From: Thiothrix winogradskyi
Lineage (GTDB): Bacteria > Pseudomonadota > Gammaproteobacteria > Thiotrichales > Thiotrichaceae
Length of the DNA stretch: 64,000 bases
NCBI RefSeq assembly: GCF_021650935.1
Contig: NZ_CP091244.1
Location: 3,038,001-3,102,000 of the forward strand
Direction of reading: 5' to 3'
The notes below the pieces were generated by a model. That model searched no databases, was not told the DNA's origin, and saw only the letters and a list, made by a program, of their open reading frames with translations. The translations under genes and the position numbers were made by a program. This document shows positions 26,903 to 35,294 of this stretch, one piece after another (positions within the stretch are counted from its first letter, which is position 1; each line of letters opens with the position of its first letter).

Positions 26903-28819
26903 ATGCAAACTATTAACAACAATTCCCGTTTACCATCCCAAGGATACGGGCAAACTTCCGCATCAGGCAATGCCAGCAGCACCCTGCAAGCCACACCGCA
27001 AGCCATTACTGCGTTACTTCAGTTACCCAGCTATAACGGCGGTAATAAGAATGCTCTGCAAAACATCGCCAATTTGATTAAACAACTGCTGGCGCAATTA
27101 GAAAACAAACACAGTCCCAAGCCTCAGCCACAACCTACCGAATACCGCAGCATCGATGGCACTGGCAATAACAAGAAAAACCCAACCTGGGGTTCGGCGG
27201 GGATAGAACATAAACGCAGTATTCCTCAAGACAGCAGCCGCGAACCCGGCGGCGCTACAGAACAAAGCCTGCCCAACCCACGTACCATCAGCAATGCAGT
27301 CATTGCACAAGACGGTGCAAATACCGTCAACCAAAAAGGCTTAAGCGATCTATTCTGGATGTGGGGGCAATTCCTTGACCATGATTTAACCTCAACACCC
27401 ACCAGCACCACAGAAAAAGCGCCGATTGCGATACCTAAAGGCGACCCACAGTTTGATCCCAATGGTACCGGCACCGTGTCTATCCCCCTAGCCCGCAGCA
27501 GTGCCACCGTCGATGCCAAGGGACAACGCCAACAAAGCAACAGTCTCACCGCTTTTGTTGACGGCTCCAGTGTTTACGGTTCGGATGCAGCCTATGCTGA
27601 TTCATTGCGCAGCCACGAAGGCGGCAAAATGAAAGTTTCTGCTGGTGACCTAATGCCAATTGATGATAAGGGGCAATTTCTTGCCGGGGATAAGCGTTCC
27701 AACGAAAATATTGGCTTAGCTTCGATGCACACGTTATGGGTACGCGAACACAATCGCTTAGCCGATGAAATTGCGCAAAAAAATCCCAAAATGACGGATG
27801 AGCAAATCTATCAAGAAGCGCGTAAGATCAACGTTGCGCAAATACAGGCGATTACGTACAACGAATTCCTGCCCGAATTGATTGGTAAAAACGCCATTCC
27901 GAAATATACAGGCTACAAGCCTAACGTTGACCCCTCAATTGATAACGCTTTTGCCACGGCTGCATTCCGCATGGGGCATACCATGCTATCCTCCAACCTG
28001 TTGCGTTTGGATGAAAATGGTCAAACCATTCAGCAAGGCAATGTCTCGCTAAAAGATGCGTTCTTCCGCCCGGATAAAGTGGTCGAAGCGGGCATTGACC
28101 CCATTTTGCGTGGTGCAGCGTCGCAAACCGCGCAAGCCGTTGACCCCATGATTGTGGATGATGTGCGTAACTTCCTGTTCCCACAAGGTGGTTTAGACCT
28201 CGCCGCCGTCAACATCCAACGCGGGCGTGACCACGGTTTGGCAGGCTACGGCGATACTCGCAAAGCTTTGGGATTGCGCCCGGTTAACAGCTTCGACTCC
28301 AATGTCTGGCGCGAAGGCTTTGGCGAAAAGCTGGCGAGTGTGTACGATAAACCCGCCGACGTTGACCTGTGGGTCGCCGGTTTAGCAGAAAAGCCGGTTG
28401 GTGATTCCTTATTCGGGCAAACGTTCACTAAAATCATGGGTGATCAGTTCACTCGTTTACGTGATGGCGACCGTTTCTGGTATGAAAACCAGTTCTCCGG
28501 TAAAGAGCTGCAAGCCATCAAAAACACCAAACTTTCTGACATTATCGAGCGCAATACCGACTTCGATAATGTGCAGAAAAATGCGTTTGTTGCTTCCAAT
28601 AGTCACTTAAGTGAACAACCCCAGCCCACCACACCAGCACAGCAATCACCTGCGACGCAAAGTTACAGTGTCACCCGCTCACTGGGCGTGGACACTAGTA
28701 ACAACAACCGTTCACAGATGAACACCATGCTTCAGCAAATGATGCAGTTACGCCAACCGCTGACACCGCAGCAAGTGCGTGATTTCATGCAATCCTTCAG
28801 GAACGGTTTCCTTGGTTAA
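26903..28819 (+). CDS. Animal-type haem peroxidase
   Basis: A 638-residue member of the peroxidase-cyclooxygenase superfamily. FWMWGQFLDHDL carries the distal His, HTLWVREHNRLA the conserved Arg/His segment, FRMGHTML the proximal haem His, and NIQRGRDHGLAGYG the calcium/haem-edge motif. Such enzymes oxidise halides, thiocyanate or organics with H2O2. There is no signal peptide; the first ~100 residues are Gln/Asn/Ser-rich and look disordered, and the C-terminal ~80 are also Gln-rich, which may mean non-classical (type I-like) export or a cytosolic role. The ATG at 26903 has AAGGA upstream; an in-frame TTG at 26840 falls in the terminator. Confidence 0.9.
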   Translation: MQTINNNSRLPSQGYGQTSASGNASSTLQATPQAITALLQLPSYNGGNKNALQNIANLIKQLLAQLENKHSPKPQPQPTEYRSIDGTGNNKKNPTWGSAGIEHKRSIPQDSSREPGGATEQSLPNPRTISNAVIAQDGANTVNQKGLSDLFWMWGQFLDHDLTSTPTSTTEKAPIAIPKGDPQFDPNGTGTVSIPLARSSATVDAKGQRQQSNSLTAFVDGSSVYGSDAAYADSLRSHEGGKMKVSAGDLMPIDDKGQFLAGDKRSNENIGLASMHTLWVREHNRLADEIAQKNPKMTDEQIYQEARKINVAQIQAITYNEFLPELIGKNAIPKYTGYKPNVDPSIDNAFATAAFRMGHTMLSSNLLRLDENGQTIQQGNVSLKDAFFRPDKVVEAGIDPILRGAASQTAQAVDPMIVDDVRNFLFPQGGLDLAAVNIQRGRDHGLAGYGDTRKALGLRPVNSFDSNVWREGFGEKLASVYDKPADVDLWVAGLAEKPVGDSLFGQTFTKIMGDQFTRLRDGDRFWYENQFSGKELQAIKNTKLSDIIERNTDFDNVQKNAFVASNSHLSEQPQPTTPAQQSPATQSYSVTRSLGVDTSNNNRSQMNTMLQQMMQLRQPLTPQQVRDFMQSFRNGFLG

Positions 28820-29570
28820 ACACGTGCTGCAATAGCGCAAGGGTGGCGTAGGACTGAGAGCCTGCGTCACCTTGTAATACCGTAAACGACGCATCCGGCT
28901 CACCAAACTGATCGACTACCAATGCTGCTTTGCTGAAATCATGTTCACGGGTGTAATCATTCACGGTTACAATGGTTTTCAGGTGGGCTGCCGTGGACGA
29001 ACGGATGCCGTTATCCGAATCTTCAAACGCCAAGCATTCTTCAGGCTGCAAACCCATTTGCTGCATGGCATACACATAAATATCGGGCGCAGGCTTTTTC
29101 TTAGGCACAATGTCGCCCGCCGCAATGCACTCAAACCAAGCGATAGACTCCTCTCCCAAAGTGGCTTTCAGCAAATAGGTGACGTTTTCCGGGGTCGTGG
29201 TCGTGGCAATTCCTAAACGTAACCCTGCCGCCCGCGCTTCGCGAATCAAGCGTTCCGCCCCGACGCGCAACGGAATTTCACCCGCTTGCAACATTGCCAG
29301 GTAGAAATGGGTTTTGCGCTTATGCATCCGCGCGGCAAACTCAGCGATGCCTTCGGCTGGCGCAAAGTCTGGTAGGTATTTTTCCACGAAATAACGGATA
29401 CGCTCTTTGCCGCCGGTCACTGTCAGCAAGTCGGCGTACAAATCCACGCTCCAATCCCAATCGAGACCGGCTTCGGCAAAGGCTTTATTGAAGGCGGGGC
29501 GATGTCCGTCACGTTCGGTATCGGCAAGCGTGCCGTCCACATCGAAGAGCAAGGCGGTAAGCTGTGGCAT
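28797..29570 (-). CDS. cbbY: CbbY-type HAD phosphatase (xylulose-1,5-bisphosphate phosphatase)
   Basis: The 257-residue protein has LLFDVDGTLADTE (Asp10, Asp12), DWDWSVDLYADLLTVTGGKER in the cap, ATTTTPENV (motif II), KKKPAPD and FEDSDNGI. The W-x-W and TGGKERI cap block matches CbbY, which removes the Rubisco inhibitor xylulose 1,5-bisphosphate. This implies a Calvin cycle in the host, although no Rubisco gene is in the window. Generic beta-phosphoglucomutase-like activity is the alternative. The 3' end overlaps the convergent peroxidase gene by 23 bases. Confidence 0.85.
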   Translation of the reverse strand: MPQLTALLFDVDGTLADTERDGHRPAFNKAFAEAGLDWDWSVDLYADLLTVTGGKERIRYFVEKYLPDFAPAEGIAEFAARMHKRKTHFYLAMLQAGEIPLRVGAERLIREARAAGLRLGIATTTTPENVTYLLKATLGEESIAWFECIAAGDIVPKKKPAPDIYVYAMQQMGLQPEECLAFEDSDNGIRSSTAAHLKTIVTVNDYTREHDFSKAALVVDQFGEPDASFTVLQGDAGSQSYATLALLQHVFNQGNRS

Positions 29571-29616
29571 AATGTTTATCCTGATAATATAGTGCGCCGG
29601 ATTCTAGCCCATTATG

Positions 29617-30300
29617 TTACAGCGCTTCAAACTGAATCGAAGTGCGCAATTCACCTTCAAACAACGCATCAAAACCCACCGAACCGGGTTGTTGCTTGAC
29701 GGTAAAACCGGCTTGTGCGGCTGGGGTGACAGCGGCTACTTTCAACAAATCCGCCGGGTATTCAATTTGCATGGAAACCTGCATCGGGTAGTAACCGTCC
29801 AAAAACTTGCGCATATACGGCCCGTTCAATAACGCATAGGAACCGTCATCCTGAAAACGTAAAGCGCGAGTACTGGCTTGCAAACAAATACGTGCATCCG
29901 CCCCGACTTTGCTGAGTTGCAGGCTGGAACCTTCCACCCATGCCTTACCAATATTGCGCTGCTCGGTGATTTTCATATCGCGGATATAGCCATCGCGAAA
30001 GGTAATTTGCATCGCGGCTGCCTGATCCAGATTATCGTGGCATTGTTCGAGGTGCGCCCAGCCTTCCAGCAAGGATTCAGGCGTAATTTTGACTTTGTTT
30101 TGATGATGATGCAGCGCCTCACCCGCAGGTGCGGTTGCCAGAAAATCGAGTTGCCCTTCGTTAATCACTACCGGCGGTTCAGAGGTATCCGCTTCAAACC
30201 ATTTTTCAAGGGCTTCACGCTCGGCATCAGCGGCAGGTGATTCTGCCCAGACAGGCAATCCCATTAAGGGCAAACACAGTAAGAATCCATAGGAACGCAT
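29617..30300 (-). CDS. Secreted protein of unknown function
   Basis: The 227-residue product starts with a Sec signal peptide (about residues 1-19, cleavage after VWA-ES). The mature part has no recognised motif; it contains a His pair run (HHHQNK) around residue 66 and a single conserved-looking Cys in EQCHDN and another in ICLQAS, which could form a disulphide in the periplasm. Located between cbbY and scpB on the same strand, but separated by 61 bases from scpB; a functional link is not evident. Confidence 0.75.
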   Translation of the reverse strand: MRSYGFLLCLPLMGLPVWAESPAADAEREALEKWFEADTSEPPVVINEGQLDFLATAPAGEALHHHQNKVKITPESLLEGWAHLEQCHDNLDQAAAMQITFRDGYIRDMKITEQRNIGKAWVEGSSLQLSKVGADARICLQASTRALRFQDDGSYALLNGPYMRKFLDGYYPMQVSMQIEYPADLLKVAAVTPAAQAGFTVKQQPGSVGFDALFEGELRTSIQFEAL

Positions 30301-30361
30301 ACCCGCTAACCTCCTTCTGCAACCAAAGCCTGACTATGGCGAAACCACCAACACTGGTCAA

Positions 30362-30913
30362 TTACCCCAACAATTCTAATTGCAACTTATCCACGTCCAG
30401 CGTTTTCATTTCCGCCAAACTCGGTAATTCATCCAGTGACTTGAGGTTGAAATAATCCAGAAAATGGCGGGTAGTGCCCAACATTTCAGGTCTGCCTGGG
30501 ACTTCTTTATGCCCGATGACCCGCACCCAATCACGCTCCAACAAGGTCTTGATCACATTGGTATTCACCGCCACGCCGCGCACTTCTTCAATTTCGGCAC
30601 GGGTAATCGGTTGCCGCCAAGCAATCAAGGCGAGTGTTTCCAAAAATGCACGGGAATATTTTTGCGGGCGCTCGTCGTCGTGACGCTGCACCCAAGGCTG
30701 GAATTCCGCACGGGTTTGTAATCGAAACCCGCTGGCGGTTTCCTTGAGTTCAAAGCTTTGGTTGGCACACCCGGTTTGCAATGTTTGTAAGGCGCTACGA
30801 ATAGCCCCCCGCGAAATGCCTTCTTCCGGCAGGAAATAACTTTCCAATTGCTCCAGCGACAATGGCTTGTCGGCTGTCAGTAAAATGGCTTGCAGGATAG
30901 TCGTTAATTCCAT
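30362..30913 (-). CDS. scpB: Segregation and condensation protein B
   Basis: ScpB is the winged-helix (kite) subunit that, with ScpA, bridges SMC dimers to organise and segregate chromosomes. The 183 residues show the family features: ILQAILLTADKPLSLEQL, FRLQTRAEFQPWV, LETLALIAWRQPITRAEIEEVRG and LGTTRHFLDYF. Its ATG follows directly on the scpA TAA with no spacer, so the two are translated together. Confidence 0.94.
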   Translation of the reverse strand: MELTTILQAILLTADKPLSLEQLESYFLPEEGISRGAIRSALQTLQTGCANQSFELKETASGFRLQTRAEFQPWVQRHDDERPQKYSRAFLETLALIAWRQPITRAEIEEVRGVAVNTNVIKTLLERDWVRVIGHKEVPGRPEMLGTTRHFLDYFNLKSLDELPSLAEMKTLDVDKLQLELLG

Positions 30914-31711
30914 TTAACTCTCCGCCGTGGCCGCACGGATATACAGCGGGGCATACGCCGCATCGCTTTGCGTCACGTCAATTAAATGCGCCTTGAGCAA
31001 CTCCAACACCGCCATCAATGTCACCACCACGCCGCGTCTGCCCTCTTCCACCCGAAACAAACTTTCAAACGGTACAAACTGCTGTGCCTGCAAAGCCGCT
31101 AATATTAAGGTCATGCGCTCACGGATCGACAAATGTTCTCGCCGAATTTCGTGATGGCTGAACATATCCGCACGTTTCAAAACGCCCTGAAACGCCAGCA
31201 ATAACTCACGCAACGAGGCTTCGGGCTGCGGACGCGGCAATTTCGGAAAATCCGCTGCGGTGTGCACCACCCAATGGTCACGATCCAAGCGCGGCAAGGT
31301 ATCCAAATCTGCTGCTGCCTGTTTACACTGTTCGTATTCCTGCAACTGGCGCATTAATTGCGCACGTGGATCATTCTCTTCCTCAACCACTGCCTGACGA
31401 GGCAATAATAAACGCGACTTGATTTCTGCCAACATCGCTGCCATCAGCAAGTATTCAGCCGCAAGATCGAGTTTGAACTCTTTCATCAACTCGACATAAG
31501 CGATGTATTGCTCAGTAATGTGCGCAATCGGAATGTCGCAGATGTCAAAATGCTGCCGCCGAATCAAGTACAGCAATAAATCCAACGGCCCTTCAAACGC
31601 CTCCAGAAAGACTTCCAGCGCATCGGGGGGAATATACAAATCCTCTGGCATGGCAATAATCTGCTCGCCACGCACCACCGCTAACGGCATTTCCCGCTGA
31701 ATGGCACTCAT
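30914..31711 (-). CDS. scpA: Segregation and condensation protein A
   Basis: ScpA is the kleisin subunit of the SMC-ScpAB complex. The 265-residue protein has the N-terminal FEGPLDLLLYLIRRQHFDICDI block, the SMC-binding helix region with LAAEYLLMAAMLAEIKSRLLLP, and a C-terminal winged helix. Its ATG overlaps the last base of trpS (TGATG) and its stop touches scpB. The gene order trpS-scpA-scpB is common in gammaproteobacteria that lack MukBEF. Confidence 0.94.
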   Translation of the reverse strand: MSAIQREMPLAVVRGEQIIAMPEDLYIPPDALEVFLEAFEGPLDLLLYLIRRQHFDICDIPIAHITEQYIAYVELMKEFKLDLAAEYLLMAAMLAEIKSRLLLPRQAVVEEENDPRAQLMRQLQEYEQCKQAAADLDTLPRLDRDHWVVHTAADFPKLPRPQPEASLRELLLAFQGVLKRADMFSHHEIRREHLSIRERMTLILAALQAQQFVPFESLFRVEEGRRGVVVTLMAVLELLKAHLIDVTQSDAAYAPLYIRAATAES

Positions 31712-32931
31712 CAGAGGTGATGGGTGAAATGCATCGCTTCCATCACATCAGCAAGGGTTTCACGCGCCACTTGACGTGCCGACTCTGCGCCTTCCCGCAA
31801 AATATCACGGACACGCCCGCGATCCTGCTCAAATTCGGCAGCGCGGCGCTGAATCGGGGCAAGCTCGGTTTGCACCGCCGCAATCACCGGCTGCTTGCAT
31901 TCGAGACAGCCGATCCCCGCACTGCGACACCCTTCCTGCACCCATTGCTTGGTGGCTTCATCCGAATACACCTCATGGAACTGCCATACCGGACACTTTG
32001 CCGGATCACCAGGGTCAGTCCGCCGCCCGCGTGCCGGATCGGTCGGCATGGTGCGGATTTTCTTGTCTACACTCTCTGGGGATTCACGCAAGGCAATCGT
32101 ATTGTTGTACGACTTCGACATTTTTTGACCATCCAGCCCCGGCATTTTGGAGGCTTTGGTCAACGCTGCCTGCGGTTCAGGCAGGATGATTTTGCCAGAG
32201 CCTTCCAAGTAACCAAATAAGCGCTCACGATCACCTAGGGACAAATTTTGCTGCGACTCCAACAATGCACGTCCGACATTCAGGGCTTCCCCGTCGCCTT
32301 GTTCCTGATACTGACGGCGCAAATCACGGTACATTTTCGCCTGTTTCTTACCCATTTTATTGGCGGCTTGTTCGGCTTTTTGCTCAAAATCGGGTTCACG
32401 CCCATACAAATGGTTGAAACGGCGTGCAACTTCGCGCGTCAATTCAATGTGTGCGACCTGATCCTCACCCACCGGCACGCGGTCGGCTTTGTAAACAAGG
32501 ATGTCAGCCGATTGCAACAACGGGTAACCAAGGAAACCGTAAGTAGCGAGATCACGCTCCTTGAGCTTTTCCTGCTGATCTTTGTAGGTTGGAACCCGTT
32601 CCAACCAACCCAGCGGGGTAATCATTGACAATAATAGGTGTAATTCGGCGTGTTCAGGCACATGCGATTGAGTGAAAATCGTGGCAGAACTGGGGCTGAT
32701 ACCCGCTGCCAACCAGTCAATCGCCATGTCTTCCACATGCTGGGCAATGCCGCCTGGCGTTTCATAGTGGGTGGTCAGTGCGTGCCAATCTGCCACAAAA
32801 AAGAAGCACTCGTAATTGAGTTGCATCTCTACCCAGTTTTTCAAAACACCGTGGTAATGCCCCAGATGTAACAAGCCTGTCGGACGCATCCCGGAAACGA
32901 CACGCTGATTTTGCGAAGGTGTAGTACTCAC
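31711..32931 (-). CDS. trpS: Tryptophanyl-tRNA synthetase with probable 4Fe-4S motif
   Basis: Class Ic synthetase charging tRNA-Trp. HLGH (in GLLHLGHYHG) and KMSKS (GQKMSKSYNN) are the signature motifs. A GTG at 32931 with AAAGG 6 bases upstream is the likely start (406 residues); an upstream ATG at 32997 would overlap the M50 protease gene by 50 bases. This is the longer proteobacterial form. Cys313, 335, 342 and 345 are spaced C-x21-C-x6-C-x2-C, close to the cluster motif reported for Thermotoga TrpRS, so an iron-sulfur cluster near the anticodon-binding part is probable. Confidence 0.93.
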   Translation of the reverse strand: MSTTPSQNQRVVSGMRPTGLLHLGHYHGVLKNWVEMQLNYECFFFVADWHALTTHYETPGGIAQHVEDMAIDWLAAGISPSSATIFTQSHVPEHAELHLLLSMITPLGWLERVPTYKDQQEKLKERDLATYGFLGYPLLQSADILVYKADRVPVGEDQVAHIELTREVARRFNHLYGREPDFEQKAEQAANKMGKKQAKMYRDLRRQYQEQGDGEALNVGRALLESQQNLSLGDRERLFGYLEGSGKIILPEPQAALTKASKMPGLDGQKMSKSYNNTIALRESPESVDKKIRTMPTDPARGRRTDPGDPAKCPVWQFHEVYSDEATKQWVQEGCRSAGIGCLECKQPVIAAVQTELAPIQRRAAEFEQDRGRVRDILREGAESARQVARETLADVMEAMHFTHHL

Positions 32932-32947
32932 ATCAAACCTTTGTTGA

Positions 32948-33619
32948 TCAAATAATGGTGGTAAGCAAACGGTAAAGTGTACCAATAATTGGCCCAATAA
33001 TCTGGTCTAGCACTCCCAGAAGCAGCAAAACAATCAAAATTGGAAAGCCATAGGGTTCAATTTTATCCAGCACATCTGCCACATTACGCGGCACTAAGCC
33101 TGCTAAAACCCGCCCACCGTCTAAAGGCGGTAACGGCAATAGATTCAGCACCAGCAATACCAAATTAAACACCAAACCAATCTGTGCCATGGTGACAAAA
33201 CCATCGGCAATATTGGCATCCGGTATCACTGTCAAAAACACAGGTATCATCAACACCCAAAACAGTGCCATCAGCAAATTAGCCAGAGGGCCTGCGACTG
33301 CCACAATCGCCATATCACGGCGCGGATGGCTTAAATTGCGCGTATTCACCGGAATGGGTTTTGCCCAACCAAACGCAAACGGTTGCCCCACTGTCAACAT
33401 CGACATCAGCAACATACCCAGCGGCAGTGCCACCGTGCCAATAGGATCAATATGCTTGAGGGGATTAATCGTCAAACGCCCCAACATTTTCGCGGTGCTA
33501 TCGCCGAGCTTATTGGCAACCCAACCGTGTGCCACTTCATGCAGAGTAATCGCAAATAATACCGGGATAGCCCCCGCCACAATCAGGCGAATGACGTAAC
33601 CTATATCCATACCTTCCAT
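32948..33619 (-). CDS. Site-2-protease-type M50 metalloprotease
   Basis: A 223-residue polytopic membrane protein. LHEVAHGW gives the HExxH zinc site (His27, Glu28, His31) in the first membrane helix; NLLPLPPLDGG supplies the third ligand (LDGG motif) in a later helix. It lacks PDZ domains, so it is the small M50 type (YdiL/YwhC-like), whose substrates are mostly unknown. GGAG lies 8 bases before the chosen ATG and overlaps the end of the upstream yciO-like gene. It precedes trpS by 16 bases. Confidence 0.9.
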   Translation of the reverse strand: MEGMDIGYVIRLIVAGAIPVLFAITLHEVAHGWVANKLGDSTAKMLGRLTINPLKHIDPIGTVALPLGMLLMSMLTVGQPFAFGWAKPIPVNTRNLSHPRRDMAIVAVAGPLANLLMALFWVLMIPVFLTVIPDANIADGFVTMAQIGLVFNLVLLVLNLLPLPPLDGGRVLAGLVPRNVADVLDKIEPYGFPILIVLLLLGVLDQIIGPIIGTLYRLLTTII

Positions 33620-33621
33620 GC

Positions 33622-34248
33622 TTAATGCTCCACCAACCAGTCAATATTACCCTTGCCTTCGCGCAAGATCACGGGGCGGGCTTCCATTAAATCTACCACT
33701 GTCGTGGGTTCATGCCCGCAGAAACCGCCATCAATGATCAAATCAACCTGATGTTCCAAGGACAAGCGAATTTGGTAAGGATCAACCATTGGCAAGTCAT
33801 CCCCCGGTAAAATCAAGGTGCTGGACATCAGCGGCTCATTCAGTTCCTGTAACAATGTCTGGGTGACAATATGATCAGGTAAGCGTACCCCAATGGTTTT
33901 GCGTTTGGGGTTCTGCAAGCGCCGAGGCACTTCGCGGGTTGCCTGTAGAATGAAGGTGTACGGCCCCGGTGTCAAAGACTTAATCAAGCGGTAATTCATA
34001 TTATCCACTTGACCATAGAGGGAAACTTCTGACAAATCCCGGCAAACCAAGGTGAAATTGTGTTTATTATCCAGCTTACGAATGCGTTGAATACGCTCCA
34101 TCGCCGCTTTGTCGCCCAAATGGCAACCAATCGCATAACTGGAATCTGTGGGAAAAACCACTACACCACCGTCGCGGATGATCGTCGCCGCCTGACGGAT
34201 TAAGCGTATCTGAGGGTTTTCTGGGTGAATTTGAAAATACTGACTCAT
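33622..34248 (-). CDS. YciO/Sua5-family protein (threonylcarbamoyl-AMP synthase-like)
   Basis: The 208-residue protein has the Sua5/YrdC/YciO fold: GGVVVFPTDSSYAIGCHLGDKAA, RIRKLDNKHNFTLVCRDLS and the IGVRLPDH segment. Length and the HNFTLVC variant match YciO rather than YrdC. TsaC/YrdC makes threonylcarbamoyl-AMP for t6A37 tRNA modification; YciO members have weak or distinct activity. It heads the minus-strand group yciO-M50-trpS-scpAB and is divergent from yciB with a 51-base gap. Confidence 0.9.
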   Translation of the reverse strand: MSQYFQIHPENPQIRLIRQAATIIRDGGVVVFPTDSSYAIGCHLGDKAAMERIQRIRKLDNKHNFTLVCRDLSEVSLYGQVDNMNYRLIKSLTPGPYTFILQATREVPRRLQNPKRKTIGVRLPDHIVTQTLLQELNEPLMSSTLILPGDDLPMVDPYQIRLSLEHQVDLIIDGGFCGHEPTTVVDLMEARPVILREGKGNIDWLVEH

Positions 34249-34299
34249 TGTACAATTATCGTTTAGAATGGTTAACTTTGATGGATTATACCAATACGC

Positions 34300-34929
34300 A
34301 TGAAGTTTCTGTTTGACTTTTTCCCGGTTGTGCTCTTCTTTGTGGTGTACCAGTTCTTTGCAGACCTGCCACCCGCATGGATTGCCGCCGCCAATCAGTT
34401 ACCGCTGATGTCACTTAACCAGAACGAGCCGAAAGATGCCATCTTATTGGCGACGTTGGTGATCATTTTGGCGACGATTGTGCAAAACGTGCTGTATTTT
34501 GCCATGCACCGCCGCTTTGAGCGGATGCATCTGATCACCTTAGCCATTCTCATCGTATTTGGTACACTCACCCTACTCCTCAAAGATCCCAAGTTTATTG
34601 TATGGAAAGTCACCATTGTCAACTGGGCTTTTGCGCTGGCTTTCCTTATCAGCCAATATATTGGCTCACGCAAGACGCTGACGGAACGCATGATGTCCAG
34701 CGCCATTCAAGTTCCCCCACGTATCTGGATTACGACCAATCTGATGTGGGTAGGCTTTTTTGTATTCATTGGTGTGCTGAACCTGATAGTGGCTGAGCTA
34801 TTCAGTGAAGCAATTTGGGTAGATTTCAAACTGTTTGGCGTACTCGGTTTGACCTTTGCATTCATTATTGCGCAAGTGTTCTACCTGCAAAAACACGCCC
34901 TTGAAACCCCTGAAAACACCACCAAATAG
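34300..34929 (+). CDS. yciB: Inner-membrane septation protein YciB
   Basis: A 209-residue membrane protein with about five to six hydrophobic segments, starting MKFLFDFFPVVLFFVVYQF, with VWKVTIVNWAFALAFLISQYIG and the ERMM block typical of YciB/IspZ. YciB is linked to cell-envelope synthesis and septation and interacts with elongasome and divisome proteins in enterobacteria; its biochemical role is open. The yciB-yciI order here is conserved in gammaproteobacteria. Confidence 0.93.
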   Translation: MKFLFDFFPVVLFFVVYQFFADLPPAWIAAANQLPLMSLNQNEPKDAILLATLVIILATIVQNVLYFAMHRRFERMHLITLAILIVFGTLTLLLKDPKFIVWKVTIVNWAFALAFLISQYIGSRKTLTERMMSSAIQVPPRIWITTNLMWVGFFVFIGVLNLIVAELFSEAIWVDFKLFGVLGLTFAFIIAQVFYLQKHALETPENTTK

Positions 34930-34956
34930 TTAACAAACGTTAAGGATACGATACCC

Positions 34957-35256
34957 ATGTTATATGTCATTATTGGCGAAGATGTTGAAAACAGTCTGGC
35001 ACAACGGCTTGCAGCACGCCCGGCACACTTGGAACGCCTCCATGCTTTGCGGGATGCAGGTCATCTGCTACTGGCGGGTCCCAACCCCGCGATTGACAGC
35101 AATGACCCCGGTGAAGCAGGCTTCAGTGGCAGTGTTATCATTGCTGAATTCGACTCATTAGACGCAGCACAACGCTGGGCAGAAGCTGACCCTTATGTGG
35201 CAGCAGGCGTTTACCAGCGTGTCACCGTCAAACCGTTCAAAAAAGTTTTACCGTAA
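34957..35256 (+). CDS. yciI: YciI-family protein
   Basis: The 99-residue product has the dimeric alpha-beta barrel pattern of YciI: LYVIIGED, RPAHLERLHALRDAGHLLLAGP with the conserved His, and RWAEADPYVAAGVY with the conserved Asp. The His-Asp pair is the proposed catalytic dyad; the reaction is unknown for most members. It lies 27 bases after yciB and 38 bases before the parvulin gene, so it is probably in one operon. Confidence 0.92.
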   Translation: MLYVIIGEDVENSLAQRLAARPAHLERLHALRDAGHLLLAGPNPAIDSNDPGEAGFSGSVIIAEFDSLDAAQRWAEADPYVAAGVYQRVTVKPFKKVLP

Positions 35257-35294
35257 ATTAACGAAATCAACGACGACAGAGGACAATACTCAAA

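Noticed and set aside
32932..32997. Upstream ATG start of trpS
   Set aside because: It would overlap the M50 gene by 50 bases and add a non-conserved stretch; the GTG at 32931 has a ribosome site.
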